DNA of 64,000 nucleotides. Origin: Corynebacterium glyciniphilum AJ 3170 (GTDB lineage Bacteria; Actinomycetota; Actinomycetes; Mycobacteriales; Mycobacteriaceae). Where the stretch lies: the NCBI RefSeq assembly GCF_000626675.1, contig NZ_CP006842.1, positions 1,736,001 to 1,800,000 on the forward strand. Reading direction: 5' to 3'. A program made the translations under genes and the position numbers. The notes below the pieces were generated by a model. That model ran no database searches, had not been told where the DNA came from, and saw nothing but the letters and a program-made list of their open reading frames with translations. The first letter of the stretch is position 1; every line of letters begins with the position of its first letter. Below, one piece after another: positions 26,942 through 37,378 of this stretch.

Positions 26942-28150
26942 GTGCTGAGCATCGATGACGCACTGGACAGTGCCGCACACCTGCTGGGGAGCCGTTTTGG
27001 CGGAACCCCCGAGCTGACACACCCGGAGAATCTCGGGGGCAGTGGGGATTCCCTGGTCATCCGGGTAAAGGTCTCGCCGAACCCGTTCCTCCAGGAGCGG
27101 ACGGTCGTCATCAAGCAACTGCCGCCGGTGGCGTCGGGCGACAACGGCGAACGAGGTGACGCGGACGCCGAAGCCATCTCCGCGATGATCCGCGAGGTCG
27201 TGGCGTACCAGTACACCAATACCCTCGCGGAGGAACACCGACCCGGGCCGCAGTTGCTCGCCCACGACATCGATGACCGCATCATGGTGCTCTCGGATTC
27301 AGGTGACGGACGTAATTACTCCGATATCCTCACGATGGACGATGAGATGGAGCGGGCCGCCGCACTGCGCAAGCTGGGTCGCGCCCTGGGCCGGATGCAC
27401 GTGGCGACCGCCGACGGCCAGGCTGCCTTCGACACACTCAACCGCCGCCAGCACTCGAGGCACAATCTTCCCGCGTCCCGGGTGACCGACCGCGACGTCG
27501 ACGTCGTCGCACTGGTTGAGCAGGGCCTTGACCTGCTTCGCCGCAGCGGAGTCACTGTCGATCCCACCGTTGAGGAGTTCGCGCACGAGGCCGGTCAGCG
27601 TCAGTCCCGTACCCGGGTGCAGGCATTCACCCCGTTTGACCTGACTCCCGACAACATCATGCTCGCCGACACCGTGGTCTTCCTGGACTACGAGTGGGCG
27701 GGGTTCCGCGACATTGTCTCGGACGTCGCCTGCGTGATCGCCGGCTTCCCTCACGACATCACCACTCCGTTGCTGGACTCCGAGGAGCTCCGTGAGTTCA
27801 TCGAGTCCTGGTCGACTGAGGTATCGGTGGTCTGGCCTGCGGTACGTGAGGAAGGTCGACTGGAGAAGGCATTGATGGCCTCTCTGGTGGGCTGGGCACT
27901 GATGAGCCTGTCCCTGCTCTACCACGGCACACTCGCGGTCATCGAGACCTCCGGTTCCGCCGCCGAGGGGGTACGCCGCCTCGACCACATGCCGAGTGAG
28001 CATCTCTCCGATCTTGCTACGACGGTGGAGGCGGTGCGTCGTTTCGCTGACCGAAACCAGGTGGACGAGCGGTTCGCCGCGGTCCGCGACTTCGCCGCCG
28101 AGCTGCTGACCACCCTGGCCAAGCTCGGGGCCCAGCCGCAGATCCGCTAG
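26942..28150 (+). CDS. Aminoglycoside-phosphotransferase/choline-kinase-fold protein
   Basis: A protein of 402 residues with a kinase-like fold. Residues about 231-238 read FDLTPDNIM, a version of the HxDxxxxN catalytic loop with Phe replacing His, and FLDYEWAG (about 247-254) supplies the metal-binding Asp. The N-lobe lysine may be in TVVIKQLPP. The catalytic Asp and Asn are kept, so activity is possible, but the substrate is unknown; resistance is not implied. GTG 26942 is preferred over ATG 26912 because GAGAGAGGA lies 8 nt upstream. It sits between aspS and rarA and is probably co-transcribed with both. Confidence 0.7.
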   Translation: MLSIDDALDSAAHLLGSRFGGTPELTHPENLGGSGDSLVIRVKVSPNPFLQERTVVIKQLPPVASGDNGERGDADAEAISAMIREVVAYQYTNTLAEEHRPGPQLLAHDIDDRIMVLSDSGDGRNYSDILTMDDEMERAAALRKLGRALGRMHVATADGQAAFDTLNRRQHSRHNLPASRVTDRDVDVVALVEQGLDLLRRSGVTVDPTVEEFAHEAGQRQSRTRVQAFTPFDLTPDNIMLADTVVFLDYEWAGFRDIVSDVACVIAGFPHDITTPLLDSEELREFIESWSTEVSVVWPAVREEGRLEKALMASLVGWALMSLSLLYHGTLAVIETSGSAAEGVRRLDHMPSEHLSDLATTVEAVRRFADRNQVDERFAAVRDFAAELLTTLAKLGAQPQIR

Positions 28151-28164
28151 AGCCGGCCGGCGTC

Positions 28165-29535
28165 ATGAACGGAGACGACAGCCTCTTCGACGTCCCAGCC
28201 GCGGGTGTCGGTGGCGAGCCTATGCCGACCCGGTCGGCGGATTCCTACTTCCACCCGGGGGCGCATGCTCCGCTGGCGGTCCGGATGCGCCCGCGTTCGC
28301 TGGACGAGGTCGTCGGCCAGTCCCATGTACTCGGGGACAATTCGCCGTTGCGTCGTCTCATCGACGGCCGCGGCGACTCGTCCGTTATCCTCTACGGCCC
28401 TCCCGGGACGGGCAAGACCACAGTGGCCTCGCTGGTGGCCGGTGCGTCCGGCCGCCGGTTCGAGGCGCTGTCCGCCTTAAATGCCGGGGTGAAGGAGGTG
28501 CGCTCGGTCATCGACAATGCCCGACGCCTCCTGAGCCACGGGGAGTCGACGGTGCTGTTCATCGACGAGGTGCACCGTTTCTCGAAGACCCAGCAGGACG
28601 CGCTGTTGGGGGCAGTGGAGAACAGGACTGTCCTGCTGGTGGCGGCAACCACAGAGAACCCGAGTTTCTCGGTGGTGGCGCCGTTGTTGTCCCGCTCACT
28701 TCTGGTCCAGCTCCGACCGTTGCAGGACGAGGACATCGCCATTCTGCTCTCCCGGGCGGCGGCCGATCCCCGAGGTTACGACGGAGCGGTCACTCTCGAG
28801 GATGATGCCCGTGCCCTTCTTGCGGCCCTCGCCGCCGGAGACGCCCGACGCGGACTGACCTATCTGGAAGCTGCGGTCGAAGGGATCGGGGACCGTGAGG
28901 TTCTCACCGCCGAGGATGTCCGGGCCTCCACCGACCGTGCCGTAGCCCGGTACGACAGGGACGGCGACCAGCACTACGACATCACCAGTGCCTTCGTGAA
29001 GTCGTTACGTGGCTCGGACCCCGATGCCGCCCTGCACTACCTGGCACGCATGATCGACGCTGGGGAGGACCCCCGGTTCATTGCCCGCCGACTGGTGATC
29101 CACGCGTCCGAGGACGTCGGGATGGCTGATCCGTCGGCGCTGCAGGTAGCTGTCGCCGCCCACCAGGCGGTGAGTTTCATCGGCATGCCGGAAGGGCGGA
29201 TCCCCCTGGCGCAGGCCGCAGTGCACATCGCCACTGCGGCGAAGTCGAACTCAGTGATCCGGGGCATCGACGCCGCTCTGGCCGATGTCCGTGATGGCCG
29301 GGGTTCCGTGGTTCCGCCGCACCTTCGGGACGGTCATTACTCGGGGGCGGAAGCACTGGGTAACGCCGTCGGCTACCGCTACCCGCACGATGACCCCCGG
29401 GGGGTCCTCCGGCAGGACTATCTGCCGGACGATCTCGCCGGGGCACGGTACTACGAACCGACCGACCATGGCCGTGAGCACACCCTCAGTGCACGGTTGG
29501 AGACCCTTCGCGGGATTGTGCGGGGTAACGGGTAG
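28165..29535 (+). CDS. rarA: Replication-associated recombination protein RarA (MgsA)
   Basis: An AAA+ ATPase of the clamp-loader group that acts at stalled replication forks. The 456-residue protein has Walker [10 protein letters not shown] at 78-86, Walker B in [10 protein letters not shown], and sensor 1 in [10 protein letters not shown]. The C-terminal tetramerisation part contains [16 protein letters not shown] and [13 protein letters not shown], both diagnostic for RarA. No ribosome-binding site precedes the ATG, which lies 14 nt after the preceding stop, so re-initiation is likely. The TAG stop is part of the alaS -10 hexamer. Confidence 0.95.
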   Translation: MNGDDSLFDVPAAGVGGEPMPTRSADSYFHPGAHAPLAVRMRPRSLDEVVGQSHVLGDNSPLRRLIDGRGDSSVILYGPPGTGKTTVASLVAGASGRRFEALSALNAGVKEVRSVIDNARRLLSHGESTVLFIDEVHRFSKTQQDALLGAVENRTVLLVAATTENPSFSVVAPLLSRSLLVQLRPLQDEDIAILLSRAAADPRGYDGAVTLEDDARALLAALAAGDARRGLTYLEAAVEGIGDREVLTAEDVRASTDRAVARYDRDGDQHYDITSAFVKSLRGSDPDAALHYLARMIDAGEDPRFIARRLVIHASEDVGMADPSALQVAVAAHQAVSFIGMPEGRIPLAQAAVHIATAAKSNSVIRGIDAALADVRDGRGSVVPPHLRDGHYSGAEALGNAVGYRYPHDDPRGVLRQDYLPDDLAGARYYEPTDHGREHTLSARLETLRGIVRGNG

Positions 29536-29538
29536 ACT
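29533..29538 (+). promoter_or_regulatory. -10 element (TAGACT) of alaS overlapping the rarA stop
   Basis: TAGACT begins with the rarA stop codon and lies 55 nt before the alaS GTG. The leader holds AGAAGG about 14 nt before the start. Confidence 0.4.
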
Positions 29539-29593
29539 GTTTCCGGTTAAGACACCGTGCCGACGATCCAGCTATCAAGAAGGTTCCGTAACT

Positions 29594-32281
29594 GTGCAGA
29601 CTCATGAGATCCGCGAGCGATTCCTCAATCATTTCGTGAAGCAAGGTCACACCGAGGTTCCCAGCGCCTCGCTGATCCTGGACGACCCGAACCTGCTGTT
29701 CGTCAACGCCGGCATGGTCCCGTTCAAGCCTTACTTCCTCGGCGAGCAGACGCCGTCGTCGTCGCGGGCGACCTCGATCCAGAAGTGCGTGCGCACCCTG
29801 GACATCGAGGAGGTCGGGATCACCACCCGCCACAACACGTTCTTCCAGATGGCCGGGAACTTCTCCTTCGGTGACTACTTCAAGCGCGAGGTCATCCGCT
29901 TCGCCTGGGACCTGCTGACCAATCCCGTCGCCGAGGGCGGGTTCGGTATGGACCCCGACCGTCTGTGGCCCACTGTCTACCGGACCGACGACGAAGCCGC
30001 CAGGATCTGGCACGAGGACATCGGGGTTCCCGAAGAGCGTATCCAGCGCCGTGGCGGAGAGGACAACTACTGGGACATGGGGGTGCCCGGTCCCGGTGGA
30101 CCATGTTCCGAGATCTTCTACGACCGTGGTCCGGAGTACGGTGTCGACGGTGGCCCGGCCGCGGACGAGAACCGGTTCATCGAGATCTGGAACCTGGTGT
30201 TCATGCAGGACATCCGCGGTGACAAGAGTCCCAAGGAGGGGTTCGAGCCGGTCGGTGAGCTGCCCCAGAAGAACATTGACACCGGCATGGGAATCGAGCG
30301 TGTGGCCTGCATCCTCCAGGGGGTGGAGAACGTGTACGAGACCGATCTTCTCGCGCCGGTCATCCAGGTCGCGGAGCACGTCACCGGCTCGGTCTACGGT
30401 CGGGTCGAGAATTCCGTCGAGGACGTGCGTTTCCGCGTCATCGCCGACCACAGCCGTACCGCACTCATGCTGATCCTCGACGGCGTGACCCCGGGCAATG
30501 AGGGCCGCGGCTACATTCTCCGTCGCCTCCTGCGCCGCATCATCCGGTCGGCCCGGCTCCTCGGCGCCACGGGCGCCACCATGGAGAAGTTCATGGACAC
30601 CGTACGCAGCACCATGACTCCGTCCTACCCCGAGATCACCGAAAACTGGGAGCGTATCCGCGCGGTCGCCGTCGGTGAGGAAACCGCCTTCCTCAAGACC
30701 CTGGAGTCAGGCACCCGCCTGTTTGAGGACGCTGCCGCCAAGGTCAAGGCTACCGGCGGGACTGAGTTGGGTGGCGACGCTGCTTTCGTGCTGCACGACA
30801 CCCACGGATTCCCGATCGACCTGACGATCGAGATGGCGTCGGAGGCCGGTCTCACGGTCGACAAGGACGGTTTCGACACCCGTATGGCCGAACAGCGTGC
30901 GCGGGCCAAGGCCGACAGTCGTGCGAAGAAGCAGGTCCACGCCGACGTGTCCGTGTACCGCTCCTTCGTCGACAACCACCCGACGGTGTTCCTGGGGTAC
31001 GACACCACTGATGCGGAGGCCCATATTCTGGGCCTGGTGTCGGGCGGCCAGCTCGTGGACCGTGCACCGGAAGGCAGTGAGGTCGAGGTCATCCTGGACC
31101 GCACCCCCTTCTACGCCGAGTCCGGTGGCCAGATGGCCGACCGCGGTACCCTCACCGGTCCCGGTGGTCTCGCCCAGGTCCTCGACGTGCAGAAGACCGG
31201 ACGCAAGGTCTCTCTGCACCGGGTCAACGTCACCGGCGGTGAACTTGCCGTGGGCGACACCGTCGCCGCCCATGTCGACCACGCCTGGCGTCACGCCGCG
31301 CGCCAGGCACACTCGGGAACGCACCTCATCCACGCGGCACTCCGCGATGTGCTGGGACCGACCGCAGTGCAGGCCGGTTCCATGAACAAGCCGGGATACC
31401 TGCGTTTCGACTTCACGTACGGCACCCAGCTCACCTCCGACCAGTTGCGTCGGATCCAGGACATCTCCAATGAGGCCGTGGACACCGACTACACGGTGAA
31501 CACGATCGAGACCAGCCTCGACGAAGCGAAGGCCATGGGCGCGATGGCCTTGTTCGGTGAGAACTACGGGTCACGGGTCCGGGTCGTCGAGATCGGCGGA
31601 CCGTTCTCCATGGAGCTGTGTGGAGGTATCCACGTCGACCACTCCTCCCAGGTGGGCCCGGTCACGATCCTCGGCGAATCATCGGTGGGGTCGGGGACAC
31701 GTCGTATCGAGGCCTACACCGGTATGGACTCGATGCGTTACCTGGCAGGCCAGAACGCCGTGGCGGGTTCGCTGGCCTCCCGTCTGAAGGTCACCTCCGA
31801 GGATCTTCCGGAGCGTTTCGCCCAGATCAGTGAGCGACTGCAGGCGGCCGAGAAGCGGATCAACCAGTTCCGTACCGCCGAGCTCACCGCCAGGGTGGGC
31901 GACTACGTGATGCAGGCTGTCACGGTCGACGGTGTCCGTGTTGTCGCAGCTCGCGTGGCCGACGGGATCGCCGGAGGAGATCTGCGGACGATCGCCAATG
32001 ACGCCAAGGCACGGTTCGGCTCGGACGAGGCGGTCGTAGTCTTCGCCTCAGCCGACCCGGAGTCGGGCAAGGTGCCGTTCATCGCCGCGGTCACGGACGC
32101 CGCCGTTGCGCGGGGACTGTCCGCCGGCGAGGTCGTCAAGGCGATCGGCCCACTGGTGGGTGGTCGCGGCGGCGGAAAGCCGTCGATGGCGCAGGGCTCC
32201 GGCAGTGACGTGTCGGGCATCGACGCGGCGGTTGCGGCCGTTCGTCCGCATGTCGAATCGGCCCTGTCCGGCGCCAGGTGA
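29594..32281 (+). CDS. alaS: Alanyl-tRNA synthetase
   Basis: A class II synthetase of 895 residues from GTG 29594, beginning [14 protein letters not shown] as expected. The catalytic domain (about 1-250) contains [24 protein letters not shown]. The editing domain has the zinc ligands HSGTH (in [11 protein letters not shown]) and [12 protein letters not shown]-terminal C-Ala/DHHA1 domain ends in the Gly-rich [15 protein letters not shown]. The open frame reaches back to 29285 inside rarA, but that extension is not supported. The stop overlaps the ruvX start. Confidence 0.96.
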   Translation: MQTHEIRERFLNHFVKQGHTEVPSASLILDDPNLLFVNAGMVPFKPYFLGEQTPSSSRATSIQKCVRTLDIEEVGITTRHNTFFQMAGNFSFGDYFKREVIRFAWDLLTNPVAEGGFGMDPDRLWPTVYRTDDEAARIWHEDIGVPEERIQRRGGEDNYWDMGVPGPGGPCSEIFYDRGPEYGVDGGPAADENRFIEIWNLVFMQDIRGDKSPKEGFEPVGELPQKNIDTGMGIERVACILQGVENVYETDLLAPVIQVAEHVTGSVYGRVENSVEDVRFRVIADHSRTALMLILDGVTPGNEGRGYILRRLLRRIIRSARLLGATGATMEKFMDTVRSTMTPSYPEITENWERIRAVAVGEETAFLKTLESGTRLFEDAAAKVKATGGTELGGDAAFVLHDTHGFPIDLTIEMASEAGLTVDKDGFDTRMAEQRARAKADSRAKKQVHADVSVYRSFVDNHPTVFLGYDTTDAEAHILGLVSGGQLVDRAPEGSEVEVILDRTPFYAESGGQMADRGTLTGPGGLAQVLDVQKTGRKVSLHRVNVTGGELAVGDTVAAHVDHAWRHAARQAHSGTHLIHAALRDVLGPTAVQAGSMNKPGYLRFDFTYGTQLTSDQLRRIQDISNEAVDTDYTVNTIETSLDEAKAMGAMALFGENYGSRVRVVEIGGPFSMELCGGIHVDHSSQVGPVTILGESSVGSGTRRIEAYTGMDSMRYLAGQNAVAGSLASRLKVTSEDLPERFAQISERLQAAEKRINQFRTAELTARVGDYVMQAVTVDGVRVVAARVADGIAGGDLRTIANDAKARFGSDEAVVVFASADPESGKVPFIAAVTDAAVARGLSAGEVVKAIGPLVGGRGGGKPSMAQGSGSDVSGIDAAVAAVRPHVESALSGAR

Positions 32282-32775
32282 TGGCTGTCCCGGAGCGTCC
32301 CGGCGACGACGATGCCGGTCGGGGGCGTCGTCTCGGCCTCGACGTGGGCACCGTGCGTATCGGGGTGGCGCTGTCGGACCCTGACGGTATCCTCGCGACG
32401 CCGCTGGAAACCGTCGCCGCAGAGAAGGGCAGCGGCAGACGTCCGGGCTCCGAGTTTGATCGGGTCCTGGAACTCGTTGAGCAGAACTTCGTGGTGGAGG
32501 TGGTCGTCGGACTACCGGTGACGCTGCGTTCGCGGAAGACGGAGAGTACCATCCGGGCCGAGAACTACGCGGCCGCGCTGCAGGAGGCACTGGACGGTAT
32601 CCCGGTCCGTCTGGTCGACGAGCGGATGTCCACTGTCGCCGCGACCGGCGCGATGCGCGCCTCCGGAGTCAGTGAACGCAAGGGGCGCTCACGCATCGAC
32701 CAGGCGGCTGCGGTGCATATCCTCCAGGGGTGGCTTGATGCCCGAACCGCCCGTAAACGGGTGTCCGATCAATGA
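32281..32775 (+). CDS. ruvX: RuvX/YqgF pre-16S rRNA nuclease family protein
   Basis: An RNase-H-fold protein of 164 residues, classed as a putative Holliday-junction resolvase and implicated in 16S rRNA 5' maturation. Acidic residues are in GLDVGTVRIGVALSDP, RLVDERMSTVAA and SRIDQAAAVHIL. ATG 32281 overlaps the alaS TGA by one base (TGATG); GTG 32278 is one codon earlier and also possible. The alaS-ruvX-mltG order is conserved in actinobacteria. Confidence 0.92.
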   Translation: MAVPERPGDDDAGRGRRLGLDVGTVRIGVALSDPDGILATPLETVAAEKGSGRRPGSEFDRVLELVEQNFVVEVVVGLPVTLRSRKTESTIRAENYAAALQEALDGIPVRLVDERMSTVAATGAMRASGVSERKGRSRIDQAAAVHILQGWLDARTARKRVSDQ

Positions 32776-32866
32776 ACTTCGGCCATCTCATGCGAGAATG
32801 ACGCGCAATAGTGTTTTCATGACGTTTTGACACCTTGTACACACAGTAGAGACGTGGGAGTGAACC

Positions 32867-34051
32867 TTGCCTCGAAAGATCAGGACCGAACCCAGGTACC
32901 GCCGTCGCAGACAGTGGTCGATAGCCATCAGCCTCGCACTGGTCCTCCTGCTCGTCTTTGTCGTGGCTTACGTCTATTACCAGCGCGAAGTAGTGGGTAC
33001 CCGCGACTACGAGGGCGAGGGTAACGGTAACGCGGTCCTTATCCGAGTGGACGAGGGAGACACGGTCTCCGGCCTGATCCCGAAGCTACTGGAAGATGAT
33101 GTCGTCGGTTCGAGGTCGGCAATGCTCAGTGCCGCCGATGAGGCCGAGCAGCACGGAGAGAACCGCGGTCTGGAGGCCGGCTACTACGCACTCCAGCAGA
33201 AGATGTCCGCGGACGCCGCCATGAACGCGCTCACCGACGATGAACGACGTCTCGGTGTCATCGACATTCCGACCGGCCTCACCCTCGAGGACATCACCGT
33301 GGTGGGAGGGGAGACCCGTGACGGCATCTTCACCTCCATCGCCGACAACTCCTGTCGGGAGGGTTTGACGGACGGGCTGGAGGACTGCGTCAGCGTCGAC
33401 GCTCTGCGCGAAACCATCGCGAGCACCCCGGCCGCGGAACTGGGGGTCCCGGAGTGGGCCGTCGACAACGTTGAGGCCCGTGGCGACGACCCGCGTCGCA
33501 TCGAGGGACTTATCTCCCCGGGTGTGCACCTGTTTGACCCGACCGCCGGACCGCAGGAGATCCTGACCTCGCTGCTGGAGGATTCCGCCGAGGTCTACGA
33601 GGGCACAGGACTGCTCGAAGCCTCGGAAGGTGTGGGACTCACCCCGTACGAGATGGTCACGGCCGCCTCGCTGATCGAGCGCGAAGCGCCGGAAGGCGAC
33701 TTCGACAAGGTGGCCCGGGTGATCCTCAACCGGTTGGACGAGGACCAGCAGCTCGAGTTCGATTCGACGGTCAACTACGATGTCGCCGCCCAGGAAGTCG
33801 CGACCACGGACGAAGACCGCGGCCGAGACACCCCCTGGAACACCTACGCGAAGAAGGGGTTGCCGGATACGCCGATCGCCTCGCCCGGCATCACCGCTCT
33901 GCAGGCGGTGGAGCACCCGGCCGAGGGCGACTGGCTGTACTTCGTGACCGTGGACACGGACGGGCGCACGGTATTCAACCGGTCGTTCTCCGACCATGAA
34001 GCGGCGATCGAAGAATCGCGGCGCAACGGTGTGCTGGACAGCGCACGGTAG
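32867..34051 (+). CDS. mltG: Endolytic murein transglycosylase MltG
   Basis: MltG cleaves nascent peptidoglycan strands at the membrane. The protein of 394 residues has a basic cytosolic head (RRRRQ), one transmembrane helix (about 18-40) and the YceG-like domain. That domain has the catalytic Glu in AASLIEREA and LNRLDEDQQLEFDSTVNY downstream. The start is the rare TTG at 32867: GGGAG ends 6 nt before it and no ATG or GTG in frame is nearby. A TTGACA hexamer at 32827-32832 may belong to its promoter, but no -10 is correctly spaced. Confidence 0.93.
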   Translation: MPRKIRTEPRYRRRRQWSIAISLALVLLLVFVVAYVYYQREVVGTRDYEGEGNGNAVLIRVDEGDTVSGLIPKLLEDDVVGSRSAMLSAADEAEQHGENRGLEAGYYALQQKMSADAAMNALTDDERRLGVIDIPTGLTLEDITVVGGETRDGIFTSIADNSCREGLTDGLEDCVSVDALRETIASTPAAELGVPEWAVDNVEARGDDPRRIEGLISPGVHLFDPTAGPQEILTSLLEDSAEVYEGTGLLEASEGVGLTPYEMVTAASLIEREAPEGDFDKVARVILNRLDEDQQLEFDSTVNYDVAAQEVATTDEDRGRDTPWNTYAKKGLPDTPIASPGITALQAVEHPAEGDWLYFVTVDTDGRTVFNRSFSDHEAAIEESRRNGVLDSAR

Positions 34052-34102
34052 ACACAGACTGTAAGAGCACGGACGACTGAGGCAACTGAGGTGGATGAGA
34101 CC

Positions 34103-35098
34103 ATGGTGAGCGAAACCGGGAATGACGCGGCTGAGGTGTACAGCGTGGAGGAGTTCCTCTCCCTCGCGACCGAGCTTCAGCAGCAGGCCGACGCGCCGGA
34201 CGGGCCCGTGGCCCAGCTGTGCGCCGTGCTCGGACGACCGGTGGGGCACTCGCTCTCACCGGTGATCCACCTGGGCAGTGCCGCAATGCTCGGCAACGAG
34301 TCCCTGGTCTATGTCCGGGTCGACGCCGGCGAACCCTCCGAGGTCCGCCGACTGATGCAGCAGTCGCCCGCTTGCGTACGGGGATTCTCGGTGACCATGC
34401 CCGGCAAATCTGCCGCCCATGACCTGGCCGACAATGTCACCGACCGTGCCGCCCTCATCGGCAGCGCCAACACTCTCGTCCCGGTACGCGACGCCGAGGG
34501 GCAGCTGACCGGAACGTGGCTGGCCGACAACACCGATGTCGACGGTCTCTCAGCCTGTCTGCGCGCCGTGCTCGACGAGGACCGCGCTGCGGGGGCAGGA
34601 CGAGGGGTGGTCGTGGGGAACGGCGGCACGGCACGCCCGGCCGTCGCCGCGTTGGCCGCGGAGGGCTTCACGTCGGTCACTGTACTGGCCCGGTCCGAGC
34701 GCGCACTGAACCTGCAGAACCTGGTGGAGTCCTACGGCATGAGTTTCGACTGGCTGCGCCTGGATGACGACCGCCTGGGCGACGTATGTGCGTCCGCCGA
34801 TGCGCTGATCTCCACCATCCCCGCAGCCGGCGCGTCCGCCGTGGCCGAGCACCTGGCGGCGGCGGCTGCGGTCGTCGACGTGATCTACGATCCGTACCCG
34901 ACACCGTTGATGCTCGCGGCCCGGAGTGCCGGGCGCCCGGTGTCAGACGGACTGCTGATGCTCGCCGGGCAGGGTGTAGAGCAGTTCCGACAGTTCACCG
35001 GGGAGACGCCGTCGACCGAAGGGATGTACCGGCTGTTGCGGGCGCACCGACGCACCGTGGAGGCACAGCCGGGGGACACGGCGGACGCAGGGAGTTAG
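34103..35098 (+). CDS. aroE: Shikimate dehydrogenase
   Basis: AroE reduces 3-dehydroshikimate to shikimate with NADPH, the fourth step of the aromatic pathway. Substrate-binding residues are in GHSLSPVIH and SVTMPGKSAA (catalytic Lys). LADNTDVDGL and the nucleotide-binding GNGGTARPAV follow. At 331 residues it is about 50 longer than typical, because of a ~35-residue N-terminal extension and a hydrophilic tail. ATG 34103 is preferred for its GAGGTGG 7 nt upstream; GTG 34091 is the alternative. The C-terminal block GLLMLAGQGVEQFRQFTG is diagnostic. Confidence 0.93.
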   Translation: MVSETGNDAAEVYSVEEFLSLATELQQQADAPDGPVAQLCAVLGRPVGHSLSPVIHLGSAAMLGNESLVYVRVDAGEPSEVRRLMQQSPACVRGFSVTMPGKSAAHDLADNVTDRAALIGSANTLVPVRDAEGQLTGTWLADNTDVDGLSACLRAVLDEDRAAGAGRGVVVGNGGTARPAVAALAAEGFTSVTVLARSERALNLQNLVESYGMSFDWLRLDDDRLGDVCASADALISTIPAAGASAVAEHLAAAAAVVDVIYDPYPTPLMLAARSAGRPVSDGLLMLAGQGVEQFRQFTGETPSTEGMYRLLRAHRRTVEAQPGDTADAGS

Positions 35099-35104
35099 CT
35101 GCAG

Positions 35105-35539
35105 GTGGGGGTCATCGGGGGATTGATCGTTCTGGCGTGGGCGGGCACGCTGATCGTGCAGGACATCCGGTTCCGGAGATTGCCGGACCGGTTGACTTTG
35201 CCGGCGGTGCCGGTGGCGTGGGCGGGGGTCCTGCTCCTCGGATACGGCTGGGCTGTTCTCGGCGGAATCGCGTGGTTTCTGCTGTGCGTGTTGCCCGGAC
35301 TGTTTTCTCCCCGGCTCCGTGCCGGCGGCGGCGACGCGAAGCTCGCGCTCAGCCTCGGGGCGGTCGCTACCGCCGTCGGAGGAACAGTGGGCCTTGCAGT
35401 CACCGTCGCCGTCGCATCGGCGGTGACGCTGCTGTTCGCCCTGATCCCGCCGGTCCGGACCTCAGCTCTGCCGCACGGACCGGGGATGCTCGTCGCTACG
35501 GCGGTGGTGACCGGGGTCATAAACAGTGGGGTGTGGTGA
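35105..35539 (+). CDS. A24-type prepilin peptidase (short form)
   Basis: An integral membrane aspartic protease of 144 residues, equal to the catalytic core of type IV prepilin peptidases (TadV/CpaA size), without the N-terminal methylase domain. The two catalytic Asp positions are in IVQDIRFRRLPD and GGGDAKLAL (the GxGD motif). Four to five hydrophobic helices fill the rest. It begins at GTG 35105, six nt after aroE, with no strong ribosome-binding site. No pilin or Tad genes are nearby, so its substrates must be encoded elsewhere. Confidence 0.85.
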   Translation: MGVIGGLIVLAWAGTLIVQDIRFRRLPDRLTLPAVPVAWAGVLLLGYGWAVLGGIAWFLLCVLPGLFSPRLRAGGGDAKLALSLGAVATAVGGTVGLAVTVAVASAVTLLFALIPPVRTSALPHGPGMLVATAVVTGVINSGVW

Positions 35540-35559
35540 CGCCGGTCCGGTGATCATGC

Positions 35560-35565
35560 GACAAT
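35560..35565 (+). promoter_or_regulatory. Leaderless-type -10 (GACAAT) of aroC
   Basis: GACAAT ends 7 nt before the aroC ATG in the 33-bp gap after the peptidase gene. No Shine-Dalgarno sequence is present. Confidence 0.4.
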
Positions 35566-35572
35566 GTAGGGC

Positions 35573-36799
35573 ATGCTTCGATGGACGACTGCCGGGGAAT
35601 CGCACGGCCAGGCCCTTGTTTCCGTTGTCGAGGACATTCCGGCCGGGGTGCCAGTCACCCGTGCCGAGGTGTCCCGGCAACTCGCTCGACGGCGCCTCGG
35701 CTACGGCCGCGGCGCCCGGATGAAGTTTGAAGCGGACGAGGTGACGTTCCTCGGCGGTGTGCGGCACGGCCTGACCATCGGCTCACCGGTCGCGGTGATG
35801 ATCGGGAACACTGAGTGGCCGAAGTGGACCACGATCATGTCCGCCGACCCGGTCGACATGTCTGATGAGGCCGTGGTCAAGGAGATGGATTCGGGCCGTG
35901 GCGCCCGGCTGACCCGCCCGCGTCCCGGTCACGCGGACTTCTCCGGCATGGTGAAGTACGGACACGACGAGGCCCGTCCGGTCCTGGAACGCTCCAGCGC
36001 CCGAGAGACCGCCGCCCGGGTGGCCGCCGGAACTTTCGCCCGTGCCCTGTTGCGTGAGGTCACCGGCGCTGAGGTCGTCAGTCACGTCCTGTCGATCGGC
36101 CCGTCAGAGACCTACACCGGGCCCCCGCCGGCCCCGGCCGATCTTGATGCGGTGGACGGCTCACCGGTTCGGGCGTTCACCGTGCACGGCGACGGCCACG
36201 AGAAGTCGATGATCGCCGAGATCGAGGCCGCCCGAAAGTCCGGGGACACCCTCGGCGGTGTCGTCGAGGTGGTCGTCTCTGGTCTCCCCATCGGTCTGGG
36301 CTCCCATGTCAGTTGGGACGGACGTCTCGACGGCCAGCTGGCCCAGGCGGTCATGAGTATCCAGGCCATCAAGGGCGTGGAGATCGGTGACGGATTCGAT
36401 GAAGCGCGCCGTCGGGGCTCGGAGGCGCACGACGAGATCGACCGGGTCGACAACAGTTCCGGGGTGTCGCGTCGGACCAACCGGGCCGGGGGTCTCGAGG
36501 GTGGGATGACGAACGGCGAACAGCTGCGCGTCCGTGCTGCGATGAAACCGATCTCTACGGTGCCGCGGGCCCTGGCGACGGTCGATATGGACGACGGGCG
36601 TCCCGCCACCGGCATCCACCAACGCTCCGATGTCTGTGCCGTGCCGGCCGCGGGAGTCGTCGCCGAATCCATGGTGGCCCTCGTGCTGGCCCGCGCGGTA
36701 CTCGACAAGTTCGGCGGCGACAGTGTCGCCGAGACCCGCCGCAACTACCTGTCCTACCTCGACGACGTGGACAAGCGCCTGACCTGGGGAGACGTGTAG
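35573..36799 (+). CDS. aroC: Chorismate synthase
   Basis: Converts EPSP to chorismate using reduced FMN, the last step of the shared aromatic pathway. The 408-residue protein begins [15 protein letters not shown] (first family signature). It also has [47 protein letters not shown] blocks (visible around 286-312), and [13 protein letters not shown] near the end. Its stop directly abuts the aroK ATG. Together with aroK, aroB and aroQ it gives four aromatic-pathway enzymes in a row. Confidence 0.96.
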   Translation: MLRWTTAGESHGQALVSVVEDIPAGVPVTRAEVSRQLARRRLGYGRGARMKFEADEVTFLGGVRHGLTIGSPVAVMIGNTEWPKWTTIMSADPVDMSDEAVVKEMDSGRGARLTRPRPGHADFSGMVKYGHDEARPVLERSSARETAARVAAGTFARALLREVTGAEVVSHVLSIGPSETYTGPPPAPADLDAVDGSPVRAFTVHGDGHEKSMIAEIEAARKSGDTLGGVVEVVVSGLPIGLGSHVSWDGRLDGQLAQAVMSIQAIKGVEIGDGFDEARRRGSEAHDEIDRVDNSSGVSRRTNRAGGLEGGMTNGEQLRVRAAMKPISTVPRALATVDMDDGRPATGIHQRSDVCAVPAAGVVAESMVALVLARAVLDKFGGDSVAETRRNYLSYLDDVDKRLTWGDV

Positions 36800-37378
36800 A
36801 TGACTGCCAACACTGGAACCACGGCACCCCGGGTTGTCCTGGTCGGCCCGCCTGGTGCAGGAAAGAGCACCGTCGGGCACGCCCTCGGCGAGGTACTGCG
36901 CTGTGGGGTGGTTGACTCGGACACGCTGCTCGAGCGCGACAACAGCATGTCCTGCGGTGAGCTGTTCACCCTGCTCGGGGAACCGGAGTTCCGGCGGCGT
37001 GAAGAGATCTACGTCGCCCAGGCACTGGCGTCCGACGGCGTCGTGTCCCTCGGTGGTGGTGCCGTCCTGTCAGCGGCGACACGTCGTCTACTGGCCGACC
37101 ACCTCGTCGTCTACCTGCGGGTCTCCGCCGAGGAGGGCACGCGGCGTACCGCGCATCTGGCCACCCGGCCGGTCCTCGCTGCCGCAGACGGGGAGGACCC
37201 GGCCGAAAGGTACCGGGAGATCCTCACCCAACGCGAGGAACTATACCGGGAGGTCGCCACGCACATCGTCGACGCCGACGGACGGACGCCGCGCCACACC
37301 GTGGCCGACGTCCTCGCCCTCATCGGTGTCCACGGCAACCACGATGCCTACGATCCGGAGCAGGAGACACAGCTGTGA
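36800..37378 (+). CDS. aroK: Shikimate kinase
   Basis: Phosphorylates shikimate at the 3-OH. The 192-residue P-loop kinase has Walker A GPPGAGKST at about 16-24. The shikimate-binding Asp lies in VVDSDTLLE (DxD form) and the Gly-rich VSLGGGAVLS follows. The lid region carries EDPAERYREILTQREELYREVA. The ATG immediately follows the aroC TAG and the stop overlaps the aroB GTG, so the three are translationally linked. Confidence 0.95.
   Translation: MTANTGTTAPRVVLVGPPGAGKSTVGHALGEVLRCGVVDSDTLLERDNSMSCGELFTLLGEPEFRRREEIYVAQALASDGVVSLGGGAVLSAATRRLLADHLVVYLRVSAEEGTRRTAHLATRPVLAAADGEDPAERYREILTQREELYREVATHIVDADGRTPRHTVADVLALIGVHGNHDAYDPEQETQL

Noticed and set aside
24984..27020. Reverse-strand open frame of 678 codons opposite aspS
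   Set aside because: It mirrors aspS codon by codon, has no recognisable domain or ribosome-binding site, and aspS itself has complete class II motifs. Long antisense frames are expected in high-GC coding DNA.
26942..28150. Aminoglycoside resistance gene
   Set aside because: Only the general APH/choline-kinase fold is shared. The catalytic loop is altered and the locus is a conserved housekeeping region.
32827..32852. Full sigma-A promoter for mltG (TTGACA with TAGAGA)
   Set aside because: The hexamers are only about 14 bp apart, so only the -35-like match is mentioned in the mltG entry.
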